A program made the translations under genes and the position numbers. From Candidatus Saccharimonadota bacterium (GTDB lineage Bacteria; Patescibacteriota; Saccharimonadia; Saccharimonadales; SZUA-47), in NCBI GenBank assembly GCA_020428465.1, contig JAGQMY010000035.1, forward strand, positions 1 through 60,093: a stretch of DNA of 60,093 nt. The letters are read 5' to 3'. Shown here piece after piece: positions 24,681 to 34,618 of the stretch (position 1 is its first letter; every line of letters starts with the position of its first letter). A model generated the notes under the pieces. It did not search any database, was not told the origin of the DNA, and saw nothing but the letters and a program-made list of their open reading frames with translations.

Positions 24681-26268
24681 CACGGGTTATTTCTTCGATT
24701 GTTGTGTCACCTTTCAAAGCTCGCAAAATACCGTCCTGTTCCATAGTAAGCATACCGTTTTTAACTGCCACTTTTTCAATTTCTTCGGTTGACACTCCAT
24801 TATAAGACGTCGTTAATAATTTTTGCATATCTGGTGACATAGTCAAAAGTTCTCTTATAGCAAACTGTCCATCATACCCAAACGGATTTTGTTCAGAGCT
24901 ACCAGGTTCGTACAGATGCACGTCAGACAAAAATGAAAGATCGACATCCGCTTCAATACCGTCAACAATTTTTCCGATATGTTTTCTAAGCTCCGGACTT
25001 ATTGAAATTTCTCTCTTTGTTTTATTATCTAAACTGCGCACCAATCGCTGAGCTTGTATCAAACGTATAGCACTTGCATATAATGGATTCTCACCTATTG
25101 CGTCCATAAGCCTGGTTATTGCTACCGCTGCTGAACTAGCATGATATGTGCTTAGCACTAAATGACCAGTTAAAGCTGCTTGCAAGGCTGTTTTAGCAGT
25201 ATCTGAGTCTCTTATTTCGCCTACCATAATCACATCAGGATCGAGTCGCATAACAGCCCTGAATTTATCTGCAAAACTTTTGCCGTGTCTTGAGGCAACT
25301 GGAATCTGTGTAATACCTTCGATGTGATATTCTACAGGGTCCTCGAGGGTTATAATTTTTCGTTCATCGGTATTTAATTCATTTAAAATACTATAAAGAG
25401 TAGTTGTTTTTCCCGAGCCAGTAGGACCGACTATCAGAACCAAACCACTTGGATGAGAGATAATATCTCTAATTATTTTGCTTTGCTTATCATCTAATCC
25501 TAATTTTTCAATTTTAAGCATTTCGGGACGGAAGTTAAATAACCGCAAAACAGCATCGATTCCGTTAACTGCTGGTACAGTTTCAACTCTTAAATTTACC
25601 GTTACTTCTTCACCAGTAGCCATTTTAAAACTTCGATTTATCTGTCCGGTCTGATCTTCAGGTGATCCAGTGCTTATATTTGCAGCACTTGCTAATACTG
25701 AAAGTAATTGCCTATATTTATCCTCATTTAACATTGCAACCGAATGCAGAACTCCATGTACTCGTAGTCTTATTCGAGCACCTTCGACCCTACTCTCCAG
25801 ATGAATATCGCTAGCACCAAGTCTAAAAGCCTGTTGCACAAGAAAAGCAAGCATATCATCTGGCTTAACTTGCAACAGTATATCTGACATCTTGCCGACC
25901 GCTAGTTCATCAATTGATCGTGTTATATTGATGTCTTCGTACTCAATTTTTTTAGGCGGATCATAGAGGTTTATATATTCACGATATCCTGCTTCGCTTA
26001 TTATCGAGAACGTCACTTGTTGGTCTATGAATCGATTTACTAACATCTGCATCGTTTTTTGCGATGTTGCGGTAGTAATACCGAACTTTAGATTATGGTC
26101 ATCGGCATAGAGAGGTATTGCACGATATTGCTTTAATTCAGGCACTGTTAAGTATTTGTTGTATAGTTGTTTGTCTGCAATTTGAGAAGTGTCGGTATAA
26201 TCCATACCCAAGACACTCGCACGCCTGGCGGTAGACTGCTCTTCATCGTATCGTGCGTCTTTCTGCAT
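24670..26268 (-). CDS. Type IV pilus/type II secretion ATPase, PilB/GspE-like
   Basis: A 532-residue secretion ATPase. An N-terminal MshEN-like region (about 25-110) precedes the catalytic part, with Walker A GPTGSGKT (281-288), Asp box ITLEDPVEYHIEGI, Walker B VGEIRDSDTA and His box LVLSTYHASSA. The tetracysteine zinc site usual in PilB/GspE is absent: the C-terminal region has no CxxC pair. It probably powers type IV pilus extension, but no other pilus gene is present in the window. TTTAAT lies 6 bases before the ATG. Confidence 0.88.
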   Translation of the reverse strand: MQKDARYDEEQSTARRASVLGMDYTDTSQIADKQLYNKYLTVPELKQYRAIPLYADDHNLKFGITTATSQKTMQMLVNRFIDQQVTFSIISEAGYREYINLYDPPKKIEYEDINITRSIDELAVGKMSDILLQVKPDDMLAFLVQQAFRLGASDIHLESRVEGARIRLRVHGVLHSVAMLNEDKYRQLLSVLASAANISTGSPEDQTGQINRSFKMATGEEVTVNLRVETVPAVNGIDAVLRLFNFRPEMLKIEKLGLDDKQSKIIRDIISHPSGLVLIVGPTGSGKTTTLYSILNELNTDERKIITLEDPVEYHIEGITQIPVASRHGKSFADKFRAVMRLDPDVIMVGEIRDSDTAKTALQAALTGHLVLSTYHASSAAVAITRLMDAIGENPLYASAIRLIQAQRLVRSLDNKTKREISISPELRKHIGKIVDGIEADVDLSFLSDVHLYEPGSSEQNPFGYDGQFAIRELLTMSPDMQKLLTTSYNGVSTEEIEKVAVKNGMLTMEQDGILRALKGDTTIEEITRVIG

Positions 26269-26307
26269 AACAATATTAAAGCATAACCATCATCAATAAC
26301 TAAAGTG

Positions 26308-27351
26308 TTATTTAACTACACCAGATGACTGCGACAAATATACTGCTAACGCAACAATCACGACTACACCAAGATCGATGAGTGGATGATGCGCTACAAA
26401 CTGTTCTCCTCTGAGTAAGAATTTCTTTACAAGCACTACATGTTTGAAGATCCATAAAGTAACGACTGAGAAACCTAGAATACTTATTGCGAGTGCGCTC
26501 CATGGTGCATTACCACCTGTAATTGACTGGATTCTAGTTATATTTGTTGAGTTTGTTTCATCTGGTACAGGCGACTCGGTGGTTATTGGTTGTTCATCTG
26601 GTTTTTCCTCTGGAGTCTCTTCGGCTTGAGCCTCAGGTGCAGTTTCTGTTTCATTTACAGGTTGGCTTTGCTGATTATTTGCATTAAGAGTCTTGGGTTC
26701 TGGTGCTGGTGCTGGAGTAGACTGTGTTGGTGCTGTTGGTGCAGGTGTTGTTGAGCCTAGTGGTAATCCATAATGAGCAACGACAATTGTTTCCTCGCCA
26801 GACCCAACAAAATTAGTGCTATTTGCAAAACCAAATCCTACTTCTGTATATGAAGTATCAAGAATGTTTGCTCGGTGCGAAGGACTATTCATCCAACCAA
26901 CAACTGTTGCATCACTGGTCGAAAATCCATAAGCTAAGTTTTCACCAGCCTTCTGGTAACTATAGCCGGCTGAATCAAAGAAAATCCACGGTTCTTGACC
27001 GTCAGGTGTGTTATGAGACCAGTAATCTCTTGACACCATGTCGTTGGCTTTCGCTTGAGCCGACGAATCAAGCTTACTATTCAATGTTAATGGCCCAAGT
27101 CCATTGCTCGCTCTCTGAGCATTTGTAGCACTAAGCAGTGCAGATATACTCATCTCGGTTGAATATGCTAGTGTAGCTGGCTGATTAACCCTGGACGATG
27201 GTCTTACTCCTCCGAAAAGCATACCTGCAATAACAACCATGATTACCGGCAAATACGGCCAATAAACTTTCAAGAAATGTTTAGGATGTTGACGCTTTTG
27301 CGTTTTGTGGCTTTTTGCTATTTTCTTAACTGTTTTCTTTTTGTTTGCCAT
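26308..27351 (-). CDS. Membrane-anchored CAP-domain (SCP/PR1) protein
   Basis: About 347 residues. A basic N-terminus and a membrane helix (about 30-50) lead to a CAP domain (LLSATNAQRASNGLGPL ... DYWSHNTPDG ... AGENLAYGF ... SPSHRANIL) with the conserved His, Glu and His. A Pro/Thr/Glu-rich linker follows, then two C-terminal membrane helices. CAP proteins act outside the cell, often in adhesion or lipid binding, and are common in episymbiotic Saccharibacteria. The start at 27351 (MANKKK) is chosen because TATAAT lies nine bases upstream; a longer frame from 27369 would begin inside the promoter. Confidence 0.85.
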   Translation of the reverse strand: MANKKKTVKKIAKSHKTQKRQHPKHFLKVYWPYLPVIMVVIAGMLFGGVRPSSRVNQPATLAYSTEMSISALLSATNAQRASNGLGPLTLNSKLDSSAQAKANDMVSRDYWSHNTPDGQEPWIFFDSAGYSYQKAGENLAYGFSTSDATVVGWMNSPSHRANILDTSYTEVGFGFANSTNFVGSGEETIVVAHYGLPLGSTTPAPTAPTQSTPAPAPEPKTLNANNQQSQPVNETETAPEAQAEETPEEKPDEQPITTESPVPDETNSTNITRIQSITGGNAPWSALAISILGFSVVTLWIFKHVVLVKKFLLRGEQFVAHHPLIDLGVVVIVALAVYLSQSSGVVK

Positions 27352-27397
27352 GTTAGCTTTATTATACAATAAACAAAAGCATTATAAAAAATATTTT

Positions 27398-27895
27398 TTA
27401 ATCATTCTTTGAAATCTGATATAACGCGATTCCTGCTACGACCGAAACATTAAATGACTCTTTTTTACCGTGCATTGGGATCTCGTAAATTTCATCGCAC
27501 AAATTTAACTCTAGTTCTGAAAGCCCCTCTACTTCGCGACCAAGAATTATTGCCACAGGTCTGTCATCTGAATCGAATTCATAAAGATTTTTACTCTTAG
27601 TATTTTGTTCTATGGCTACAATTCTGTAGCCATGTTCACGTAGCTTTTTGATGCACTCATTGAGATTATGAGCAGAGTGCCACCTGACAGTTTTTTCCGC
27701 CCCTAAAGCTGTTTTTGAGATATCCTTTTCTATTTTTCTGACAATATGAGGCAATCTGTCATCTCCTTGGAAATTAGGTTTAGGACAAATACCAACTAGC
27801 CACAAATCGCTGTTAAACCCATCACAGGTTCGGAACAAGGATCCGATATTATGAGTACTGCGGATATCTACTGCAACCAAACAATTTTTTCTCAT
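27398..27895 (-). CDS. SpoU/TrmH-family RNA 2'-O-methyltransferase
   Basis: A 165-residue SPOUT methyltransferase that methylates a ribose in tRNA or rRNA. It begins with VAVDIRSTHNIGSLFRTCDG, and the knotted SAM-binding region is AIILGREVEGLSELEL followed by IPMHGKKESFNVSVVAGIALY, which are the three SpoU motifs. There is no N-terminal RNA-binding extension, so the target position is not predictable. The start overlaps the dnaE stop by four bases. Confidence 0.9.
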   Translation of the reverse strand: MRKNCLVAVDIRSTHNIGSLFRTCDGFNSDLWLVGICPKPNFQGDDRLPHIVRKIEKDISKTALGAEKTVRWHSAHNLNECIKKLREHGYRIVAIEQNTKSKNLYEFDSDDRPVAIILGREVEGLSELELNLCDEIYEIPMHGKKESFNVSVVAGIALYQISKND

Positions 27896-30800
27896 GCCAA
27901 TTTCACATTTTCATCACCAAATAGTGATATTAAGTTACTGATACTTTCTTCGGAATCCATACTTTTTTCAGGAATTTTTATTGCCTGCTTGGACTCTTGG
28001 CTTCCCACGACCAATACAACTTCGATTTTACCCTTATAGATATTCAGGTGTTCTTTTAATGCTTGTAGTCTGTCCGTATCCTCAGTATTTAATAGTCGAA
28101 TATAAATTCTTTTAGCTTTTAGTGATTCAACTTTGTCCTTCTTCTTTTTAGGCTTAATTTCATCAAGCGCTTTTATTGATTTTTTATTTTCTTGCTTATA
28201 ATTTACAGCTTCTTCATGAGTAATCTCGCGAGCCGTATTTACATTTAGTTTGATTTCGTCAGTCACATTACCATTTTTGTCATTTGCATTCACTTCACCT
28301 TCAACCAATAGTACTTTATCTACAGACCATAACCATGACGTCTCCGAATATGTTTTAGGAAATACTAATAGTTCTATATCGTCATTGAGATCGGAAATTC
28401 TTACAAAGGCCATGCTCTGACCTTTCTTAGTTTGGATTATTTTTACCTCGTTGACAATTCCACCGATTGTCGCCTTTTTACCATTGTGCTTTTCAGTAAT
28501 ATCACTAATTGGATGCGCCGAATTATCTAAAAGAGCTTTGTAATCAACCAATGGATGCGCGGATAGAAACAATCCCATTAATTCACGCTCCCAGGTCAGG
28601 AAATCTTTATTTGTATAGATAATATCTTCTGGACCTAGTTGCAAAACTGAATTCGCTGTAACTTCGCCCTCAGAACCATCGGTACTTTCGCTAAATAAAT
28701 CGGTCTGACCGCTATCCTTCTCTTTTTGTTTCTTTTGCGAATAATTAATCAGAAGATCAATGTTATTTAATAAAAGAGAGCGTTGCTCAAATCTGTCAAA
28801 TGCACCTGTCTTTATTAAACTTTCCACTGTTTTGCGATTGACTGTATGTGAACTTACGCGGTCAAAAAAATCTGCTAGCGACTTGAATTGTCCCCCTTCG
28901 CGAGCTCTCAATATTTCTTCTACCGCACCAATACCCACATTTTTTATTGCACTCATCCCAAATCTTATTTGATTTTTTTCTGGTACTACCGCAAATTCAA
29001 CAAATGATTCATTGACATCCGGTGGCAATACCTCAATACCCATATCAGCACATTCATTCATCTCGATAGTTAATCTGTCTGTATCATCATAATCACTGGT
29101 CATTAAAGCAGCCATAAAAGCAGCTGGATAATGAGCTTTTAAGTAAGCGGTCTGGTATGCAATTAGACCATAGCAAGCTGCGTGAGATTTATTAAATGCA
29201 TAATCAGCAAAACCTTCGAGGTCTTTCCAAAATTTTTCAACAATCTCTTTTGAAACACCTCTTTCCATTGCCCCACTTACAACTTGGTCTTTCATTTTAG
29301 CCATTAATTCACGCTTTTTCTTGCCGACAGCTTTACGTAAGGTATCGGACTCACCACCACTAAACCCACACATATCTCTAACGATTTGCATAAACTGTTC
29401 CTGATAAACCATGACACCATAAGTATCTTTAAGCGCTGGTTCCATTAATGGGTGATCGTAAGAAATATCTTCCAGTCCATTCTTCCGAGCTATGAATTTA
29501 TCAGTCAAACCAGCTGTCAGAGGACCAGGTCTATAAAGTGCGCCCATAGCTATAATGTCCTCAAAAACTGTTGGCTTAAGATCTTTTAGATAACGCTTCA
29601 TGCCGGAAGATTCCAGCTGGAATACACCAGTTGTATCTCCCTTTTGAAGTAACTCGAAAGTTTTTTTATCCTTTAAATCAATCTTACTAATGTCGATATT
29701 TTTGCCATATACTCGCTTAATTATTCTTAGCGTATTTTTGATAATTGTTAGGTTCGACAACCCAAGAAAGTCCATTTTTAACAATCCTAATTCTTCAACG
29801 GGCCCCATTGAATATTGCGTGGCAATCACACCTTTTTGGGCTTTTTCCAATGGCACAAATTTAACGATGTCATCTGGCGCAATAACCACGCCAGCCGCAT
29901 GAACCCCATGACTTCTGATCGTACCTTCAAGTTTTATCGCTAAATCAAATACTTTTTTAGCAACTGGGTTATTGTTATATTCATTCTTTAATTCATTATT
30001 ATCTTTTAGTGAAACCTCGAGTGGAATATGTCTACCCTGAACTGGAGGAGGTATCATTTTCGCTAACCTATCTGCATCTGCATAGGGTACTCGAAGTACA
30101 CGAGCAACATCTCTGACCGCATTACGAGCCGCCATTTTACCAAAAGTAACGATGTTGGCAACTCTATCTTCACCATATTTGTCGACACAATACTGTATTA
30201 CTTCATCACGACGCGTGTCCTGTATGTCAATATCGATATCCGGCATGCTTATCCTATCAGGATTTAGAAATCTCTCAAAAAGCAAGTCGTATTCAAGTGG
30301 GTCAAGCTCAGTTATGTTTAATGCATACGATATTATTGAACCAGCAGCTGATCCACGTCCTGGGCCGAACACTATTCCTTGACTTTTACCCCAGTTAATA
30401 AAATCGGCGATTATTAAGAAATAGCCATTAAACCCCATCTGATCAATAATTTGTAACTCATAATCTGCTCTTTTTAACACATTTTCTGGTAAGTGTTTTT
30501 TAATCTCATCAATAGTAAGAGCAGTAGAATCATTTTCGTCTAAACTTGTATATTTCTGTGCGAGTCCCTTATACACTAATTGGTCAAGATATTGTTTTTC
30601 AGAATAATTTTCATCTAGTGGAAATTTAGGTATAAGTATACCGCCAAGATCGAGAGTAACATCGCACTTTTCGGCTATTTTTTTAGTATTTAATATTGCT
30701 TCTGGCTTTAGTTTTTCCCATCTAGCGATTATTTCTTTGGGGTCGGATATGTGTAAATCGAAACCTTTCAAGCTCATTCGCGATTCTTCATCGAGAAACG

Positions 30801-31527
30801 AACCTGTTTGTACGCAAAGTAAAATTTCGTGTGCTTCCTGGTCCTGGTGATTTAGATAGTGCGAATCAAGTGTAACAACACACTCTATGGATAACTCATC
30901 AGCGAGTTTCATAAGTTTTTTATTAACTTCTATTTGTTCTGACCATGATTTCGGGTGGTCTGGATGACCATGATCTTGTAGCTCTATAAAATATCTGTCT
31001 CCAAAAACTTTCTTGTACCATTCCGCTATATTTCTTGCTTGATCGTACTGCTGTTGACGCAAAGCATCACCTAATTCACCACCAATACATCCGCTAAGGA
31101 CAATGATGCCTTCGTTATATCTTTCTAGTAGCTCCCTATCTATGCGGGGTTTATAGTAAAAACCCTCTAGATTTGCTATTGTACTTAGCCTCATTAAATT
31201 TTGATAACCAATATTATTCTGAGCAAGTAGTATTAAGTGATAATTGTTTTTGTCCTTAGATGGATCACGATCAGAATATTTTCTCGGTGCAACATAAGTT
31301 TCCATGCCAATAATCGGCCTAATTCCTTGTGCTTTAGCCTCTTTGTACAGCTCGACTGCGCCTGACATTGTTCCGTGGTCTGTAATTGCGACCGCTTCCA
31401 TACCGAGTTCTTTAACACGCGTCACCATCGGTGCTACTTTCTGTAAACCATCTAACAAACTGTAATGGGTATGATTATGTAGAGTTACAAAATCAGAAGA
31501 ACTAATACTTTTACTAACGTCCGCCAT
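27892..31527 (-). CDS. dnaE: DNA polymerase III alpha subunit
   Basis: The 1211-residue replicative polymerase. The PHP domain starts with HNHTHYSLLDGL. The palm catalytic aspartates are in MPDIDIDIQDTRRDEV (about residue 425-440). Fingers motifs include YGVMVYQEQFMQI and AYNFNKSHAACYGLIAYQTA-like sequence (read as DYAFNKSHAACYG), and an OB-fold lies near residue 1020-1090. Length is typical of DnaE1. TATAAT (31537-31542, minus) lies nine bases before the ATG with no ribosome binding site. Confidence 0.97.
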   Translation of the reverse strand: MADVSKSISSSDFVTLHNHTHYSLLDGLQKVAPMVTRVKELGMEAVAITDHGTMSGAVELYKEAKAQGIRPIIGMETYVAPRKYSDRDPSKDKNNYHLILLAQNNIGYQNLMRLSTIANLEGFYYKPRIDRELLERYNEGIIVLSGCIGGELGDALRQQQYDQARNIAEWYKKVFGDRYFIELQDHGHPDHPKSWSEQIEVNKKLMKLADELSIECVVTLDSHYLNHQDQEAHEILLCVQTGSFLDEESRMSLKGFDLHISDPKEIIARWEKLKPEAILNTKKIAEKCDVTLDLGGILIPKFPLDENYSEKQYLDQLVYKGLAQKYTSLDENDSTALTIDEIKKHLPENVLKRADYELQIIDQMGFNGYFLIIADFINWGKSQGIVFGPGRGSAAGSIISYALNITELDPLEYDLLFERFLNPDRISMPDIDIDIQDTRRDEVIQYCVDKYGEDRVANIVTFGKMAARNAVRDVARVLRVPYADADRLAKMIPPPVQGRHIPLEVSLKDNNELKNEYNNNPVAKKVFDLAIKLEGTIRSHGVHAAGVVIAPDDIVKFVPLEKAQKGVIATQYSMGPVEELGLLKMDFLGLSNLTIIKNTLRIIKRVYGKNIDISKIDLKDKKTFELLQKGDTTGVFQLESSGMKRYLKDLKPTVFEDIIAMGALYRPGPLTAGLTDKFIARKNGLEDISYDHPLMEPALKDTYGVMVYQEQFMQIVRDMCGFSGGESDTLRKAVGKKKRELMAKMKDQVVSGAMERGVSKEIVEKFWKDLEGFADYAFNKSHAACYGLIAYQTAYLKAHYPAAFMAALMTSDYDDTDRLTIEMNECADMGIEVLPPDVNESFVEFAVVPEKNQIRFGMSAIKNVGIGAVEEILRAREGGQFKSLADFFDRVSSHTVNRKTVESLIKTGAFDRFEQRSLLLNNIDLLINYSQKKQKEKDSGQTDLFSESTDGSEGEVTANSVLQLGPEDIIYTNKDFLTWERELMGLFLSAHPLVDYKALLDNSAHPISDITEKHNGKKATIGGIVNEVKIIQTKKGQSMAFVRISDLNDDIELLVFPKTYSETSWLWSVDKVLLVEGEVNANDKNGNVTDEIKLNVNTAREITHEEAVNYKQENKKSIKALDEIKPKKKKDKVESLKAKRIYIRLLNTEDTDRLQALKEHLNIYKGKIEVVLVVGSQESKQAIKIPEKSMDSEESISNLISLFGDENVKLA

Positions 31528-31559
31528 ATATATTTAATTATACAGCGTTAACACCTATA

Positions 31560-31964
31560 TTACTTCTTTAAGAAATCTTTGAGAGCTTTGTATGCTTGTT
31601 TTGATTCCTTAATTGCTTTATCCAAATCCTCATCATTTGCAGAGCCTTCTTTTACTGCGTTAATTACGGTTTTAAGGTTCTTAATTGTTTTTTGAAATTC
31701 GTCCAAATATTTCTGTGCTTTCTCACGAGCTATATTTTTCTTTTTTGCAATCTTAGCCTCAGTTTCTTTAATGAAATCTTTTGCTTCATTTACTAGTTTT
31801 ACTGCTTCTTCCTTGAGTTTGGCCGAAGTTTTTGATGCTACATCCTTAATATCTTTTCTTGTTTCCTTACCGCTTTTTGGAGCGAACAGAATACCTGCCA
31901 CAACGCCAGCAACAGCACCGATTACTGCTCCGATTGCTATTCCTTTTTTACCATGTTTATTCAT
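31560..31964 (-). CDS. YtxH-domain membrane protein
   Basis: A 134-residue protein with the YtxH signature: a Gly-rich N-terminal membrane helix (IAIGAVIGAVAGVVAGILFA) then PKSGKETRKDI. The rest is a long Lys/Glu amphipathic helix. YtxH proteins are small envelope or stress proteins of unclear role. AAGGAAG precedes the ATG. It is two bases downstream of the DUF948-like gene and likely transcribed with galU. Confidence 0.85.
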   Translation of the reverse strand: MNKHGKKGIAIGAVIGAVAGVVAGILFAPKSGKETRKDIKDVASKTSAKLKEEAVKLVNEAKDFIKETEAKIAKKKNIAREKAQKYLDEFQKTIKNLKTVINAVKEGSANDEDLDKAIKESKQAYKALKDFLKK

Positions 31965-31966
31965 TG

Positions 31967-32212
31967 TTACTTCCTTGATTTAAATAACTTAGATATTTGC
32001 GCTACAACAGAACCAACAGCTGTAGCTTTACTGGCATTCTTTAGTTGAGATGTTAATTCTTCCACGTTTTCCACTGCATGAAGTGCTGTATCGCTTGCTT
32101 GCTTTACTTTATTTAGTATTTTTATACAAATAATACCAACCCACACCCATATTAAAATTGAGATCGCTAGAGATATAGCTAAAATTATTACTAATATGTC
32201 AAAGCTGTCCAT
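31967..32212 (-). CDS. Small DUF948-like membrane protein
   Basis: An 81-residue protein with one long N-terminal membrane helix (about 5-32) and a helical tail (KQASDTALHAVENVEELTSQ) resembling DUF948 proteins. These commonly sit next to YtxH genes, as here. AAGGAG lies six bases before the ATG. Function unknown; a membrane-associated complex with the YtxH protein is a reasonable guess. Confidence 0.75.
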   Translation of the reverse strand: MDSFDILVIILAISLAISILIWVWVGIICIKILNKVKQASDTALHAVENVEELTSQLKNASKATAVGSVVAQISKLFKSRK

Positions 32213-32222
32213 ATCAAACTCC

Positions 32223-33095
32223 TTAAAGTTTAGATCTTAGAAACTCTTTAAATCCTTCACCATATTTATCGTCTTCCAACGCTATTTCAACCAAGGTCTG
32301 CATATAGAGCTCAGGTGAGCCTGTGTCGTGATAGGTACCTTTTATCACAAGTCCGAATACTTCGTCACTTAATGATAAATCATTAATAGCTTGCGCCATC
32401 TCAACTTCACCTCGGGGACTTATTTTATCCATGCTCAGATGCTTCATCACTTCAGGACTTAATACATATCCACAAACACAAGCTAAACGTGAAGGTGCAT
32501 TTTCTGGACCTGGTTTCTCATAATATCCATCAATTTGGTATAGTCCATCACCAAGTTCTTTTTTAATACCAACAACTCCGTATCGCTTGGTATCTTCATC
32601 GCTTATTTCGCGCAAGGCAATAACTGATTTACCCGTTTTTTCATAGGCATCAAGCAACTGCTTTGCGTATGAAACTTCGCCAGTGTAAAAATCATCAGCG
32701 AAAAAATACATAAACGGTTCATCACCAATTAGATGTTCGGCATTTATAACTGGTACTGCGTTTCCTTTAACGTCACCTTTTTGTCTGATGTAAATAAAGT
32801 TAGCAAGTTCGGCAATAGATTTGATGGTATCAGCTGCTGAATCTTTGCCTTTTGATCTAAGCTCTGCTTCAAATTCTATAGATCGATCGAAATGGTCTTC
32901 TATTGCTCTTTTGGTCGCTCCAGTGACTATTATTATATCCTCAATTCCAGCCTCTACAGCACTTTCAACTACCAGTTGAATCACTGGCCTATCAATAATT
33001 GGCAGCATTTCTTTAGGCATAGCTTTAGTTTGAGGCAAAAACCTAGTCCCCATACCAGCCGCAGCTATTACTGCTTTTCGTACTTTTTTACTCAT
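32223..33095 (-). CDS. galU: UTP-glucose-1-phosphate uridylyltransferase
   Basis: A 290-residue nucleotidyltransferase making UDP-glucose for glycolipids and polysaccharides. It shows the family signature AAGMGTRFLPQTKAMPKEML (about 12-31), YFFADDFYTG and the late signature GEVEMAQAINDL. Length is standard. The ATG overlaps the gatB TGA (ATGA), so translation is coupled to the gatCAB operon. Confidence 0.95.
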   Translation of the reverse strand: MSKKVRKAVIAAAGMGTRFLPQTKAMPKEMLPIIDRPVIQLVVESAVEAGIEDIIIVTGATKRAIEDHFDRSIEFEAELRSKGKDSAADTIKSIAELANFIYIRQKGDVKGNAVPVINAEHLIGDEPFMYFFADDFYTGEVSYAKQLLDAYEKTGKSVIALREISDEDTKRYGVVGIKKELGDGLYQIDGYYEKPGPENAPSRLACVCGYVLSPEVMKHLSMDKISPRGEVEMAQAINDLSLSDEVFGLVIKGTYHDTGSPELYMQTLVEIALEDDKYGEGFKEFLRSKL

Positions 33096-34618
33096 ACCTT
33101 TAGTTTATCACGAATAATTTGTTGCACCATAGCAGGGTTCGCTTTGCCTGCGCTCGCCTTCATGACTTGACCTACCAAAAACCCAATCGCTTTCATTTCT
33201 CCATTTTGTACATCAGCAACCGGTTTCGGGTTTTCGGTAATGACTTTTTCGATAATCTGTTCTAGCTCGGCGCTGTCGTTTACCTGTATGTAACCAGCAT
33301 TTTCGGCATATTTCTCGACACTATCGGGTAGTTTATTCTGTGATAGTAGCTCAACTAACAAAGCTTTTACATTGTTAGAACTTAGCTTGCCGTCTTTTTG
33401 AAGTAAATATAGCTGTTCAAATAATTTTTCGCGGATATTATCATCTATTTTTAAGTCACTGCTTTTTTCTAGTAATTCTCTTCTTAGTGGCACTTCAAAA
33501 TTGATTATCCAATTAGCATAAGTTTTAGCACATTCCATAGTCTGTGCAGTTACAAGTTCTAGATAGCTACTCCCAAGTTCAGCTTGCGCTTCGAGTAATG
33601 CCTCTGTTTGTAATTTACTCAAGCTGATTTTTTCAAGCGCACTTCGCCAATACTCTGGAGTTTTATTTAAACTCGACTCGATTCCCATGAGGTATTCTTC
33701 ATCAAGCACCACCGGAGGAATGTCAGGATCTGGGAAATATCTATAGTCATGAGCGTCTTCTTTGCTTCTTTGCGAAACTGTTTTTTGTTTATCATCTAAC
33801 CAGCCTCGTGTTTCTTGGATAACTTTTTCGCCTTTTTCTAGCAAATCTATTTGTCGATTGATTTCATAATCAACCGCTTTTTCTACCGATTTAAAACTAT
33901 TTAGATTCTTTGTTTCTGAACGCGTACCGAACTTTGTCGGATCCTTACTAACACTTACATTTACATCAAATCGCATATTCCCATGATATAAATCGACATC
34001 GCTAACACCTGAATACTTCATAGCTAACCAAAGCTCTTTGGCGTATGCCTTGGCTTCTTCAGAGTTGTGAAGTTCAGGTTCTGAAACTATTTCAAGCAGT
34101 GGAGTCCCAGCACGGTTTAAGTCTACAAGTGAGTAATCTTCTCCTGTTGGATGCGTGCTTTTACCGGCGTCTTCCTCTAAATGTGCACGAGTTATATTGA
34201 TTACTCTTTTTATACCGTTCTCGAGATGTATTGTGATTTTACCATCTAATATTATCGGCTGGTCGTACTGGCTTATCTGATAGCCTTTTGGTAAATCAGG
34301 ATAGAAATAATGCTTTCTATCAAACTTAGAAAACTTTTGCGGTCTAGTGCCTAGTGCGTATGCAGCCTTAGAGGCAAGCCTAACTGCTTCTTTGTTTAAA
34401 ACTGGCAATGCTCCTGGAAGCCCAAAGCACACATGATTAACTAGTGTATTTGGTTCAGCCCCTCTAGCATCATTGCTTGCAGTACTGAAAAGTTTTGATT
34501 TAGTCTTTAGCTGGACGTGACATTCAATCCCAATAGTTGGGTAATACCCATTAACTAGATACTTACTGTCTACGCCGGACTTTTGACTCTGGACTTTTGA
34601 TTCTGGAATTTTGACCAT
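33092..34618 (-). CDS. gatB: Asp/Glu-tRNA amidotransferase subunit B
   Basis: A 508-residue subunit that phosphorylates and amidates misacylated Glu-tRNA-Gln or Asp-tRNA-Asn. It has GIECHVQLKTKSKLFS at the start of the catalytic cradle, HFYPDLPKGYQISQYDQPI and GTPLLEIVSEPE. The C-terminal tail-body (YqeY-like) helical domain ends in GQVMKASAGKANP. An N-terminal extension of about 22 residues precedes the usual start. It ends with TGA, evidence for the standard genetic code. The start overlaps the stop of the unknown gene at 34618 by one base. Confidence 0.96.
   Translation of the reverse strand: MVKIPESKVQSQKSGVDSKYLVNGYYPTIGIECHVQLKTKSKLFSTASNDARGAEPNTLVNHVCFGLPGALPVLNKEAVRLASKAAYALGTRPQKFSKFDRKHYFYPDLPKGYQISQYDQPIILDGKITIHLENGIKRVINITRAHLEEDAGKSTHPTGEDYSLVDLNRAGTPLLEIVSEPELHNSEEAKAYAKELWLAMKYSGVSDVDLYHGNMRFDVNVSVSKDPTKFGTRSETKNLNSFKSVEKAVDYEINRQIDLLEKGEKVIQETRGWLDDKQKTVSQRSKEDAHDYRYFPDPDIPPVVLDEEYLMGIESSLNKTPEYWRSALEKISLSKLQTEALLEAQAELGSSYLELVTAQTMECAKTYANWIINFEVPLRRELLEKSSDLKIDDNIREKLFEQLYLLQKDGKLSSNNVKALLVELLSQNKLPDSVEKYAENAGYIQVNDSAELEQIIEKVITENPKPVADVQNGEMKAIGFLVGQVMKASAGKANPAMVQQIIRDKLKV

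Noticed and set aside
4659-34618. Recoded UGA (Gly) as in Gracilibacteria
   Set aside because: Genes end with TGA at normal family lengths (gatB for instance) and no internal TGA was needed to read any gene.
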